Source of the DNA: Mycobacterium gastri
GTDB taxonomy: Bacteria; Actinomycetota; Actinomycetes; Mycobacteriales; Mycobacteriaceae
Reading direction: 5' to 3'
Length of the DNA stretch: 64,000 nucleotides
NCBI RefSeq assembly: GCF_002102175.1
Contig: NZ_LQOX01000146.1
Span: 1-64,000 of the forward strand
The first letter of the stretch is position 1; every line of letters begins with the position of its first letter. This document shows positions 33,676 through 42,137 of the stretch, in pieces. The notes below the pieces were generated by a model that saw nothing but the letters and a program-made list of their open reading frames with translations, made no database searches and was not told where the DNA came from. The translations under genes were made by a program, and so were the position numbers.

Positions 33676-34020
33676 ATGATGGAGACGTTGCGTGTCGTTC
33701 CTGAGGTCCTGACTCGGGTGGGATATGCGTTGGCCAATCACGGTGAGTCACTGCTGGTTTTGCACCAGTCGTGCCACGGTGCAGCCGAAGGCGCGCGGTC
33801 GGGATGGGTCGGTTCTTCGGCTGGCGCGCTGTCGGGGTTGCTGGGTAGCTGGGAGACGGTCAGCGCCACCCACGCCGACCGATTCGGTGAGCATTCCTGC
33901 GGCATGCATCTCGCGGCGGTCGGCTTCGCTGAGATGGACCAGAGCAACGCCGCGGCGCTCGCCGCGGTCCGTGCGCAGGCTGGCAGCAACGGTCGATTCG
34001 ATGGCGTTGACGTTAGCTGA
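33676..34020 (+). CDS. WxG-containing helical protein, type VII secretion target-like
   Basis: A 114-residue, alanine-rich protein predicted as two helices joined by a W-V-G turn (SGWVGSSAGAL, about 42-52). This is the pattern of WXG100/EspC-like (DUF2580) proteins tied to type VII secretion. It starts ATG 33676 with GGGAGGG upstream. Its 3' end overlaps the start of the DUF1023 hydrolase gene by 20 bases, so the two are probably made together, perhaps as a secreted pair. No ESX core genes are in the window. Confidence 0.7.
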   Translation: MMETLRVVPEVLTRVGYALANHGESLLVLHQSCHGAAEGARSGWVGSSAGALSGLLGSWETVSATHADRFGEHSCGMHLAAVGFAEMDQSNAAALAAVRAQAGSNGRFDGVDVS

Positions 34021-35695
34021 TATTGAGCGCTGGGATCCCGCAGCGATCAGGACGGTGTTTCAGGCGGCGATTGACCGCGCACACGGCACCCGCACCACAT
34101 CGGCGGCGCTCACCGACACCATGCGGTTGCTGGACTTCGGTGGCGATGCCGCCGATGCGGCGCTGGCGGCAACGCACCGCACGACAATGCTTCTCGACGA
34201 CCATGCCGATGCGTGCGAGGCGGTCGCACGGGCCGCGGAGAAATCGGCCGAAGAGGTGGCCGCAATCAAGTTGCGGCTGCAGGCTATTCGCGATAGTGCC
34301 CGGGATTACCACCTGACGATTGACAACGCGACCGGTACGGCGTTGCCGCCTGCTGATTTGTGGTCGTACTCCCCTGCTGATCAGCAGTCGATTCTCGATG
34401 CCGCGATCAGGCTGACCGAAAGCATCAAGCGTCTGCTGGCTGACGCCGAGACCGCCGATGAGGATCTGGCCGCGGCGATTCGGGGCGCCGCCGGCGACTT
34501 GTCACCACAGCAGGTCAACGCCCAACTCAGCCATGAGCCACCTAAGATGCCGCAGATGCCGCCACCGGGTAGCGATCCGAAGGAGGTGAGCAAGTGGTGG
34601 CATTCGCTGACCCCGGGACAGCAGGATCGGGTCAAACAGTGGTTCCCCAACGCCATTCGCAACCTCGACGGTATCCCAACCGGAGTCCGCAACGAACTCA
34701 ATATGCCGGTGCTGCAACGCGAACTCGACCGGCTGCAGCGCGGTTGGCTGGATGGTAATGGCGTGTGGCACACCGATACCGAGAAGTTGGCGGATCTGCA
34801 GGCGCTGCAGCGAGCACTTACCGCCAACCCGGGCAGCAGCCTGATTCTGTTGGACACCACCAGTAATTCCCGCAAGGTGTTGGCGGCAGTGGGGGTCGGC
34901 GACGTCGACAATGCGGAACGGGTCGGTGTCACAGTCGGCGGCCTCAACACGCGGGTGAGCTCCAGCGTTGAAGCGATGGTCAGGGAAGCTCAAGTCCAAC
35001 GAGGCAAGGCATCCGACCTGAGGAAGTTCGCGGGCGCACCGAATTATGACGCGGTCGCTTCCATTGCGTGGCTGGGGTATGACGCGCCGGACAGCCTAAA
35101 GGACGTGACGCATGACTGGTCGGCTCGCGATGCCGCAGGGACGTTGAACCGCTTCTACACGGGCCTGGCGGCGGCCACCAATGTCTCGGATCAACACATC
35201 ACCGCGTTCGGGCATTCGTACGGATCTCTGGTGACAAGTCTGGCGTTGCAGCAGGGCTCCCCAGTGAGCGACGTCGTACTGTACGGTTCGCCTGGCACCG
35301 AACTCACCAACGCATCGCAATTAGGTGTGCTGCCAGGGCATGCCTACTACATGATTGGCGTCAATGATGATGTGTCGCAGATAATCCCCGAATTCGGTGC
35401 CTTTGGCGCCGCACCGCAAGATGTGCCAGGCATGACTGAACTGTCGACCAGTACTGGACTAGCCCTGGGGGGCGAGTATGGGGACGGGAACCTTCATGAG
35501 CGGGCCTACGGCCATTCGGAGTATGCCCGCGTGGGCAGCAACGGCGAACTGCGCATGAGCGGCTACAACATGGCCGCGGTGCTGGCCGGACTGCCCGACG
35601 ACCTCATCACACCCCGCGCCGTCGGCGTGGACAGACTTCCCGGCGGCGCCGGCCCCTATGAAGTCCCACCTCCGATCCCCCTACACCGCGCATGA
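34001..35695 (+). CDS. DUF1023 alpha/beta-hydrolase with helical N-terminal region
   Basis: A 564-residue protein. The N-terminal half (about 1-230) is helical and coiled-coil like, including a WXG-like region around LTLADIERWDP and alanine-rich helices. The C-terminal half is a DUF1023 alpha/beta-hydrolase domain with the nucleophile elbow GHSYGS (about residues 407-412), a VLYGSPG strand and a late histidine in AYGHSEY. Actinobacterial DUF1023 proteins with such N termini are often coupled to WXG100-like partners; secretion is inferred. The M. tuberculosis counterpart region (Rv0963c-Rv0965c) is annotated as shorter proteins. ATG 34001 is chosen; the longer frame upstream is the shadow of the previous gene. 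Confidence 0.75.
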   Translation: MALTLADIERWDPAAIRTVFQAAIDRAHGTRTTSAALTDTMRLLDFGGDAADAALAATHRTTMLLDDHADACEAVARAAEKSAEEVAAIKLRLQAIRDSARDYHLTIDNATGTALPPADLWSYSPADQQSILDAAIRLTESIKRLLADAETADEDLAAAIRGAAGDLSPQQVNAQLSHEPPKMPQMPPPGSDPKEVSKWWHSLTPGQQDRVKQWFPNAIRNLDGIPTGVRNELNMPVLQRELDRLQRGWLDGNGVWHTDTEKLADLQALQRALTANPGSSLILLDTTSNSRKVLAAVGVGDVDNAERVGVTVGGLNTRVSSSVEAMVREAQVQRGKASDLRKFAGAPNYDAVASIAWLGYDAPDSLKDVTHDWSARDAAGTLNRFYTGLAAATNVSDQHITAFGHSYGSLVTSLALQQGSPVSDVVLYGSPGTELTNASQLGVLPGHAYYMIGVNDDVSQIIPEFGAFGAAPQDVPGMTELSTSTGLALGGEYGDGNLHERAYGHSEYARVGSNGELRMSGYNMAAVLAGLPDDLITPRAVGVDRLPGGAGPYEVPPPIPLHRA

Positions 35696-36357
35696 GCCGA
35701 GCACATCGATTCGCTGCCGCCGGGCTGCTCGCAATCACCATGCTGCTCACCAGCTGCATCAAGCCGACGACCTTCAACCCCTACGCCAACCCCGGCCGCG
35801 ACGAACTGGACCGCCTACAAAAAATCGTCAACCAACGCCCCGACCTAGAGACGGTCCAGCAGCAACTCGCCAACCTCGACGCCACCATCCGGGCGGCGAT
35901 CGCCAAATACGCCCCACAGACAAAGTTCACCAGCACCCCAGTGAGTCATCCGACTAACGGCTGCAACGACCCGTTCGTCCGCAGCATCGGCCGGCAAGAG
36001 GAAAGCGACCATTTCTTCGGCGAACCTGCACCCACCCCAGAGCAATGGCTGCAAATTGTCACCGAGCTGGCACCGGTGTTCAAAGCGGCTGGTTTTCGGC
36101 CCAACAACTCCGCCCCCGGTGAGCCACCCCTGCCGTTGGGATCGGCCAATGATTCGCAAATCCGCGACGACGGCACGCTGATCAATCTCGTAAACCACGG
36201 ACATTTGCTGGCCTACTACTACAACACCGGTTGCCATCTCCCGGCCGCCTGGCGCACCGCGCCACCACCACCAAACATGCGGCCCCCCAACGACCCCGAT
36301 GTCCACTACCCATACCTGTACGGGTCGCCCGGGGGCCGAACCCGCGACGCGTATTGA
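35692..36357 (+). CDS. lprP: Lipoprotein LprP
   Basis: A 221-residue lipoprotein. The signal peptide AHRFAAAGLLAITMLLTSC has the lipobox LLTSC with acylated Cys at about position 20. The mature part contains the conserved mycobacterial features CNDPFVRSIGR, FFGEPAPTPEQW and LAYYYNTGCHLP, as in LppA/LprP-like lipoproteins. Two cysteines (in NGCND and TGCHLP) could form a disulfide. The ATG overlaps the hydrolase stop (ATGA), making a three-gene unit with the WxG protein and hydrolase. Function is unknown. Confidence 0.82.
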   Translation: MSRAHRFAAAGLLAITMLLTSCIKPTTFNPYANPGRDELDRLQKIVNQRPDLETVQQQLANLDATIRAAIAKYAPQTKFTSTPVSHPTNGCNDPFVRSIGRQEESDHFFGEPAPTPEQWLQIVTELAPVFKAAGFRPNNSAPGEPPLPLGSANDSQIRDDGTLINLVNHGHLLAYYYNTGCHLPAAWRTAPPPPNMRPPNDPDVHYPYLYGSPGGRTRDAY

Positions 36358-36459
36358 TCCGCGGTCGGCGCTCCGGTAAGCCCGGCACCAGTCACCGTGG
36401 TCGCAAACCACGTCGAGAACGCGTCCAGTCGTCAAGTCGCCGATGTTCAAAGATATTCC

Positions 36460-37406
36460 TCAGGAGCGTGTTTCACGCTCCTTCCAACGATCCGGCTCTT
36501 CTTCCAGCAGGGCGCGATCCCACTCAGCTCTGGTGGCCACTGCTTCATAGGTGTCCTGCAAGAATCCCAGAAGCACCTGATCCGGGTCGGCCGCCTGTCG
36601 CACGATCTCGTAGGGCAGTAGATACTCGCCGTGGTCTTTGCTGTAGTAGGCCTGCCCGGGAGTGACAGCGTGACCGGCGAAGCCGTCGGGTTCGGGGTAG
36701 GCGTAGGCATAGAAGGCGCCCTCGTCACCACCGCCTGGCCAGAATCCGCAGCTGCTCAGTTCCCGCGAATATCCTTCCGCCATAACCCAATCGCCCAAGT
36801 TGGGGGCACCGCCAGGATGGCGGGGTGCGCCACGGCCGGAAAATCTGGTACACGCGATATCCATTGCACCCCAGAAGAAATGTACCGGACTCACCTTTCC
36901 GGCGAACCGAGACCGGAACCGGCTCAACACCCGGTTGGCCTGAAGCAGCTGGCGCCAGAACAGGTTCGCCGCAGGCGGGTCGTACGAGGCGTGCTCGACG
37001 TCCTCGGCGAACCCAGGAGCCGGGTCGACTTCGTTCGGGTGTGGCTGGATGCGCGTGGGGCAGCCCAATTCGGCTAATGTCTGCATGGTTTCGGCGTAGA
37101 AATCGGCGACTCATTTCGGTTCCAGTCGGACGGTACGGGTAGCACCGGTGCTGCTGCGGATCACCAACTGGTGGTCGATGAAGTCGAATTCGATATCGAA
37201 GATCTCGTTCCCATAGGGGATTGCCGACGTCGTCAAACCGCGGGGGGTAACGTACAGCGTCACCTGCCACCAGTGGTTGACCATGGGAGCATGTGCGAGC
37301 CGGATCTTGCCGACGATCTGAGTCCACATATGCAGCGTTTCCCGGGTGGCGTCCACTCGTCGACGCGCAAGCTGGGCCAGGCATTAATGCTTCGGTGCGC
37401 AGTCAT
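36460..37406 (-). pseudogene. DUF5996-family gene broken by a frameshift and a stop
   Basis: Three pieces make one DUF5996 protein. The N terminus (ATG 37406, preceded by AGGAGA) reads MTAHRSINAWPSLRVDEW. One base is missing near 37350-37352. The next frame continues TRETLHMWTQIVGKIRLAHAP to LEPK and meets an in-frame TGA at 37111-37113, where a serine codon is expected. The rest (VADFYAETMQTL, SPVHFFWGAMDIACTRFSG, SSCGFWPGGG, AYYSKDHGEYLLPYE) continues intact in that frame to the natural stop at 36460. Two independent lesions make a sequencing slip less likely. The family's function is unknown. Confidence 0.85.
36463..36481. terminator. Short perfect hairpin at the end of the DUF5996 pseudogene
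   Basis: GGAGCGTG, a TTT loop, then CACGCTCC give an 8-base-pair perfect stem next to the pseudogene stop and between two convergent genes. No T-run follows on either strand, so factor-independent termination is only a possibility. Confidence 0.4.
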
Positions 37407-37754
37407 ATCGATCTCCTCGGTCACAGTGCTAGAGGTGAATCGGCTCGGCAATCGGCGGGCACCCGCCATGCTGATTGCTTCAAACGGGATACCCTCCCCT
37501 CCGGTATACATGCGCGATATCCCCGGCAAAGTTGTGGTTGGTAACCAGGTCAAATTGCGGCCCATCCGGGGCGCGGGTGGGCGAAGTCGAGGTCACCCAG
37601 CCCACTCGGTTCGACGGTTCACAATTGCGTTGACGAACAACGGTTCCCGTCCCGGGGTACCCCAATCGGGAAACCGCGCCGCGAGAATGGCGACGACACA
37701 GCCAACTGTGTGGTAGGCAAGCGAGGAAACTACGCGGTATCTAGGAGGCACCCG
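37407..37754. other. Intergenic stretch before the GH15 gene
   Basis: About 350 bases with only short frames lacking recognisable features. It should contain divergent promoters for the DUF5996 pseudogene and the GH15 gene. The Shine-Dalgarno AGGAGG of the latter is at 37743-37748. Confidence 0.5.
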
Positions 37755-39596
37755 GTGAGCACCACACCAATTGCCGACTACGCCCTGCTATCTGACCGGC
37801 ATACTGCAGCGCTGGTCAGCCGCAGCGGTTCAGTCGACTGGCTTTGCTTGCCCCGGTTCGACTCGCCATCGGTGTTCGCCAGACTGCTCGACGCGGACGC
37901 CGGGTTTTTCTCGGTGCACCCCACCGATCCCGGCGCGGAGGTCAAACGCCGTTACGTCGACCAGACCATGGTGCTCGAGACGACGTTCACCACCGGCACC
38001 GGCACGCTGGTGCTATGCGATGCCCTCGCCACCGGGTACGTGGATGACCCACACCAGTTGGGCGCGACCGCCCCTCGGCTGCTGGTGCGGTCGCTAACGT
38101 GTACCGCGGGCGAGGTAGAGGTGAGCGTCGAATTCTCGGCACGCCCGGAGTACGGGGTGGTCACACCGTTGGTGTCCACTGCCGACGGCTGCATCCTGGT
38201 ACGCGGCGGCGCCGACGTCCTGCTCCTGTGCTGCCCAATTCCGCTGGGGATTACCGATTCCGACGCCAGCGGCCGATTCCGGATGCGAGAGGGTGAGCGG
38301 CTGTCCCTCGGGTTGCTACATCGCACCACCTCGGAGGCATGTCCCGCATCCATGTCACCGGCCGAGCTCGAGGCAGCGCTCACGGCGACGATCGATGCGT
38401 GGCGATTGTGGTCGAAAGTCCATCAAAGCTATGACGGACCGTGGCGCGATCTGGTGCATCACAGCGGCAGAGTTTTGCAGGCATTAACCTACCAACCCAC
38501 GTGGGCCGTGGTCGCCGCCCCGACGACGTCCCTGCCGGAAGAGGTTGGCGGAGAACGTAACTGGGATTACCGGTATTCGTGGGTTCGGGATGCCAGCCTC
38601 ACCCTGGAAGCCCTCTGGGTAGCCGCTTGTCCAGACGAGGCGGAGCAGTTTTTCGACTATCTCGCGGTCAGCTCCGCCGGGCAACTACGCGCCAACGAGC
38701 CTCTCCAGATCATGTTCGGCATCGGTGGCGAACATGATCTGTCCGAACGTGAGCTCGGTCATCTCCGCGGCTGGCGCGACAGCCGCCCGGTGCGCGTCGG
38801 CAACGGCGCGTGGGGGCAAAGCCAGATCGACGTGTACGGCGAACTGCTGGGTGCGGCGCATCGCCTGGCCAAACAGCTGCACCCGGACCGTCCCTGCGCC
38901 GCCGCGGGACGCGAGTTCCTCATCGGCTCCGCCGATGCCGCCGCACGTCTTTGGCAGCAACGTGATTCGGGCATCTGGGAAGTGCGTGGCGACCCACAGC
39001 ACTTCCTCTACTCCAAGCTGATGTGCTGGGTCGCGCTCGACCGCGCCATCGCCATGGTCGATGCACTCGGCGCCGGGGACAGGGTCGACGGCTGGCGGGC
39101 GGCTGCCGATGAAATCCGGCATCAGATCCTCACTCGCGGGTGGAGCGACGCGGCCAACGCGTTTACCCAGGCATTCGAAAGCAACGACCTGGACGCCTCC
39201 GCGCTGATGATTCCGCTGGTCGGATTCTTGCCCGCCGACGACCCTCGTGTGCTGGCCACCATCGACGCCATCGCCGATCAGCTCGTCGACTCGCGCGGCT
39301 TGGTCTATCGCTATCGAACCAGCGTCGACACCAACGCCGACGGCCTCACCGGACAGGAGGGCACGTTCCTGCTGTGCACATTCTGGTTGGCGCAGGCCCT
39401 GGCAGCCTCCGGTCAGCTCGACCGGGCGCGCGAGGTGTTCGAGCGCGCCATCGGTTACCGCAACGACGTAGGACTTCTCTCCGAAGAGGTCGACCCCGCC
39501 ACCGGTGAGCTGTTGGGCAACTTCCCGCAGGCGTTCAGTCACATCGGGCTGGTCAATGCGGCCTGGGCCATTGCCCAAGCCGAGGCTCGCGGCTGA
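37755..39596 (+). CDS. GH15 glycoside hydrolase (trehalase/glucoamylase-like)
   Basis: A 613-residue protein. The N-terminal beta-sandwich domain starts TPIADYALLSDRHTAALVSRSGSVDWLCLPRFDSPSVFARLLD. The (alpha/alpha)6 catalytic domain carries GGERNWDYRYSWVRDASLTLEALW and GQSQIDVYGELL with a candidate catalytic glutamate. The family's C-terminal FPQAFSHIGLVNAAW is also present. GH15 in mycobacteria includes a trehalase (Rv2402), and this may be a paralogue or a glucoamylase-like enzyme. GTG 37755 is preceded by AGGAGG (7-12 bases upstream); the frame opens earlier at 37710. No secretion signal is visible, so it is probably cytoplasmic. Confidence 0.87.
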   Translation: MSTTPIADYALLSDRHTAALVSRSGSVDWLCLPRFDSPSVFARLLDADAGFFSVHPTDPGAEVKRRYVDQTMVLETTFTTGTGTLVLCDALATGYVDDPHQLGATAPRLLVRSLTCTAGEVEVSVEFSARPEYGVVTPLVSTADGCILVRGGADVLLLCCPIPLGITDSDASGRFRMREGERLSLGLLHRTTSEACPASMSPAELEAALTATIDAWRLWSKVHQSYDGPWRDLVHHSGRVLQALTYQPTWAVVAAPTTSLPEEVGGERNWDYRYSWVRDASLTLEALWVAACPDEAEQFFDYLAVSSAGQLRANEPLQIMFGIGGEHDLSERELGHLRGWRDSRPVRVGNGAWGQSQIDVYGELLGAAHRLAKQLHPDRPCAAAGREFLIGSADAAARLWQQRDSGIWEVRGDPQHFLYSKLMCWVALDRAIAMVDALGAGDRVDGWRAAADEIRHQILTRGWSDAANAFTQAFESNDLDASALMIPLVGFLPADDPRVLATIDAIADQLVDSRGLVYRYRTSVDTNADGLTGQEGTFLLCTFWLAQALAASGQLDRAREVFERAIGYRNDVGLLSEEVDPATGELLGNFPQAFSHIGLVNAAWAIAQAEARG

Positions 39597-40148
39597 CCAA
39601 AGCAGCTTATCCTGGGGCGAACCGCCTGCCACGGCGACTCCGGGATGCGTTGTCTTGAGTTGTCGACTCGACCCCATCCATATTGGCCCGCAATCACATC
39701 GGCACAGCGCCACGGTTGTCTCACGTGCTCACCGAGTCGGCTGTCCTGCCGCTGCATCGAGTGTGCGGTGACGGCTTTGAGAGTGTATGTGGGGCGGGAA
39801 CATCCACCATCGGCGGCCCTGACGGCACGCTCGGCGCCATCAGCGCGCACTCGACACCATCAGCGCGCACTCGACGCCATCGCCGCCGACCCAAGCCCAC
39901 CAGCACGCGATTTCCATCTCCCCACACCGGAGCGCAGCCCCACGACCGCTCGCAGCGACAAGCCAAGTCGCACAGGTTTTGTCGCTATGAGGTGGGCACA
40001 ACTAACACCCTCACCCACAGAGACCAATGCGGCTAATGTGACAGTAGCCGCTAGATCAGGCAAACCAGGAGAACAACCCACGCAACGCCAAAGGCTAGAT
40101 ATGCCAATGGAATCCGTCGGCACATCGTTGTCCCACGGTAATTGCCCG
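39597..40148. other. Non-coding stretch with a 20-base tandem repeat
   Basis: About 550 bases without a supportable gene, between convergent genes. Two copies of a 19-base sequence (CCATCAGCGCGCACTCGAC) lie at 39837-39855 and 39857-39875 (period 20). H37Rv carries the vapBC9 toxin-antitoxin pair in this neighbourhood; no trace was recognised here. Confidence 0.55.
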
Positions 40149-42137
40149 CTACCTGCGTCGCCGCGACCGGAGGTAGTCGCCGACCACCGCCGCCCCCAGC
40201 CCGTCGAGATCGGGTTCCACGACCCGACCCTCCACCCGTCGTGCAACCTGATCGATGAACCGGGCCAGACCCGGGTCGCTGCCCAGCCGGAAGATCGTTA
40301 CCTGCGCACCCAGCCGGGCCATGTCGTCGAAACCCCGTACCGTGTGGGCAATGGTCCGCGGATGTGGCGGATAATCAAAGAAGACAGCAGAACCCGTCCC
40401 CTCTCCGCTGAAATCCTCCAAATGAGCGGTCGGCTCACCGTCGGTCACCACCAGCACGACCGGCTGTGCGTTGGGGTGTTTGCGCAGGTGACGTCCGGCC
40501 AGCGCCAGCGCGTGATGCAGGTTGGTACCCTGCTCGTAGACACCTTCCAAACCCGTCAGCTCCGCCGCCGTCACGGTTCGGGCGTAGCGGCCAAACGCAA
40601 TGATCTGCAGGGCATCTGAGCGGAAACGCGTACACACCAGGTGGTTGAGCGCCAGTGCGGTTCGCTTCATCGGCAGCCAGCGATTTTCCATCACCATCGA
40701 AAACGAGGTGTCGACCAGCAGCGCAACCGCAGCCTGGGTACGTGTTTCGGTCTCGGACACCTCAACGTCGTCGACGGTGATCCGCAGTGGCCCGTCCAGG
40801 GTGTGCGTCCCTGCCTGGCGCAGCACGGCATTGGTCAGCGTCCGGGAGATGTTCCACGGCTCGGTGTCACCGAACTGCCAGGGCCGGGTGGCACCGGTCA
40901 GTTCTCCGGCGGCTCCTGCGCGCCGGTGGTCCCGTTCGCCACGACGCCCGGAAAGCTGTTGCACCACATCACGTAACGCGGTCTCGCCCAGCCTGCGCAT
41001 CGCCTTGGGTGATAACCGCCACTGGCCGTCGGACCCGCGATCCAGGAAACCCTGATTGACCAGTGCCCGTTCCAATTCGGCGAGCGTTCTCGCGTCGACG
41101 GCGGCCTGGTCGCCGAGCTGGCGGGCCAGCGCGTCCAAGTCGACGTCGTCCATCGTGGCGCCCGGGTAGCTCTGCGACAATTGCTCGGCCAGCTGCTCCA
41201 GCTCAGCGACATCGACCAGCGCCTGGGTGCCCTCGCCCATACCGAACGGGTTGTCACCGGAGAACCGTTCGGATCCGGTCCAGTCCTCTCCGGGGCGCGC
41301 GGCTTGCAGATGGCTATCGAGCCGGCTCAGCGCCTGCATCAGCGACGGCGACCCAAATGCCTGCTGCGCCAACGCATCAAGCTCATCGCGCTGCTCCTGG
41401 CTAAGACTATTGCGGAACCGCTGCGCCGCGGCTGCCCGCTTGGCCAGCGAGTCCAGCAGCTCCTCGACATTGCGCGGGTTCTCCGGAAAGAACTCGCCGT
41501 GCTTGTCCATGAAGTCTTGGAAGTCCTGCGGGGTATCCTCGCCGCGGGCGTGCTTGTCCAACAAGTCGTTGAGATCGTCCAGCATCTCGTTGACCCGGCG
41601 ACGATCCTCGTCAGTCGCACCTTCCAGCGCCTGCTTCATCCCGGCGAAGCGTTGGTCCAGCAGCTCGCGGCCGAGCAAATCCTTGATCTGGTCGTATTTT
41701 TCGCGGGCCTCACCGCTGCGCCAGCGGTACTCGGAAAGCTCCTGAACAGCTTTGGCCGGCGACGGCGGTAACGCATCCAACTGCAGCTCCGAGAATCGGG
41801 CGTCATCGTCCAGCGCGCGGGCCAATGCCTTGCGTTCGGCCAGCACCGCTTCGTCGAGCAGTCTCTTGATCTCTTGCAAAGTGCCATCTAAGTTGTTGCG
41901 GCGCAACAGCTCCCGGCGGCGCCGGTTTGCCTCGGCGGCCAACCGGTCGGCGCCGGGCATCGTCTTGGTGCCGCGGCGCAGCAGCTCGGACAATGCCCGG
42001 CGCGGCGAAGTGCCGGCCATCACGTCCTGGCCGATCTGTTCGAGCGCCTCACGCAAATCGACCGGCGGCGCCAGCGGGTCGGGTCCGCCGGTGTAGGCCG
42101 AGTAGCGCGAAGAGTGCGCCCCAAAAGGCTTAGCCAT
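40149..42137 (-). CDS. VWA-domain protein partner of a MoxR-type AAA+ ATPase (Rv0959 type)
   Basis: A 662-residue protein. A long helical, acidic N-terminal and central region (about 20-400) is rich in Glu, Gln and Arg. The C-terminal von Willebrand A domain has the MIDAS motif DTSFSM (about 457-462) and VVLVVTDGEPTAH. Such proteins work with AAA+ chaperones like the one encoded immediately upstream, in the manner of Mg-chelatase I and D subunits or MoxR-VWA pairs, to remodel target proteins. ATG 42137 lies 8 bases inside the end of the upstream gene, so the pair is coupled. The target is unknown. Confidence 0.82.
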   Translation of the reverse strand: MAKPFGAHSSRYSAYTGGPDPLAPPVDLREALEQIGQDVMAGTSPRRALSELLRRGTKTMPGADRLAAEANRRRRELLRRNNLDGTLQEIKRLLDEAVLAERKALARALDDDARFSELQLDALPPSPAKAVQELSEYRWRSGEAREKYDQIKDLLGRELLDQRFAGMKQALEGATDEDRRRVNEMLDDLNDLLDKHARGEDTPQDFQDFMDKHGEFFPENPRNVEELLDSLAKRAAAAQRFRNSLSQEQRDELDALAQQAFGSPSLMQALSRLDSHLQAARPGEDWTGSERFSGDNPFGMGEGTQALVDVAELEQLAEQLSQSYPGATMDDVDLDALARQLGDQAAVDARTLAELERALVNQGFLDRGSDGQWRLSPKAMRRLGETALRDVVQQLSGRRGERDHRRAGAAGELTGATRPWQFGDTEPWNISRTLTNAVLRQAGTHTLDGPLRITVDDVEVSETETRTQAAVALLVDTSFSMVMENRWLPMKRTALALNHLVCTRFRSDALQIIAFGRYARTVTAAELTGLEGVYEQGTNLHHALALAGRHLRKHPNAQPVVLVVTDGEPTAHLEDFSGEGTGSAVFFDYPPHPRTIAHTVRGFDDMARLGAQVTIFRLGSDPGLARFIDQVARRVEGRVVEPDLDGLGAAVVGDYLRSRRRR

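Noticed and set aside
39645..40619. 324-codon plus-strand frame after the GH15 gene
   Set aside because: Its second half is antisense to the VWA gene, and the first half has no ribosome site or recognisable features.
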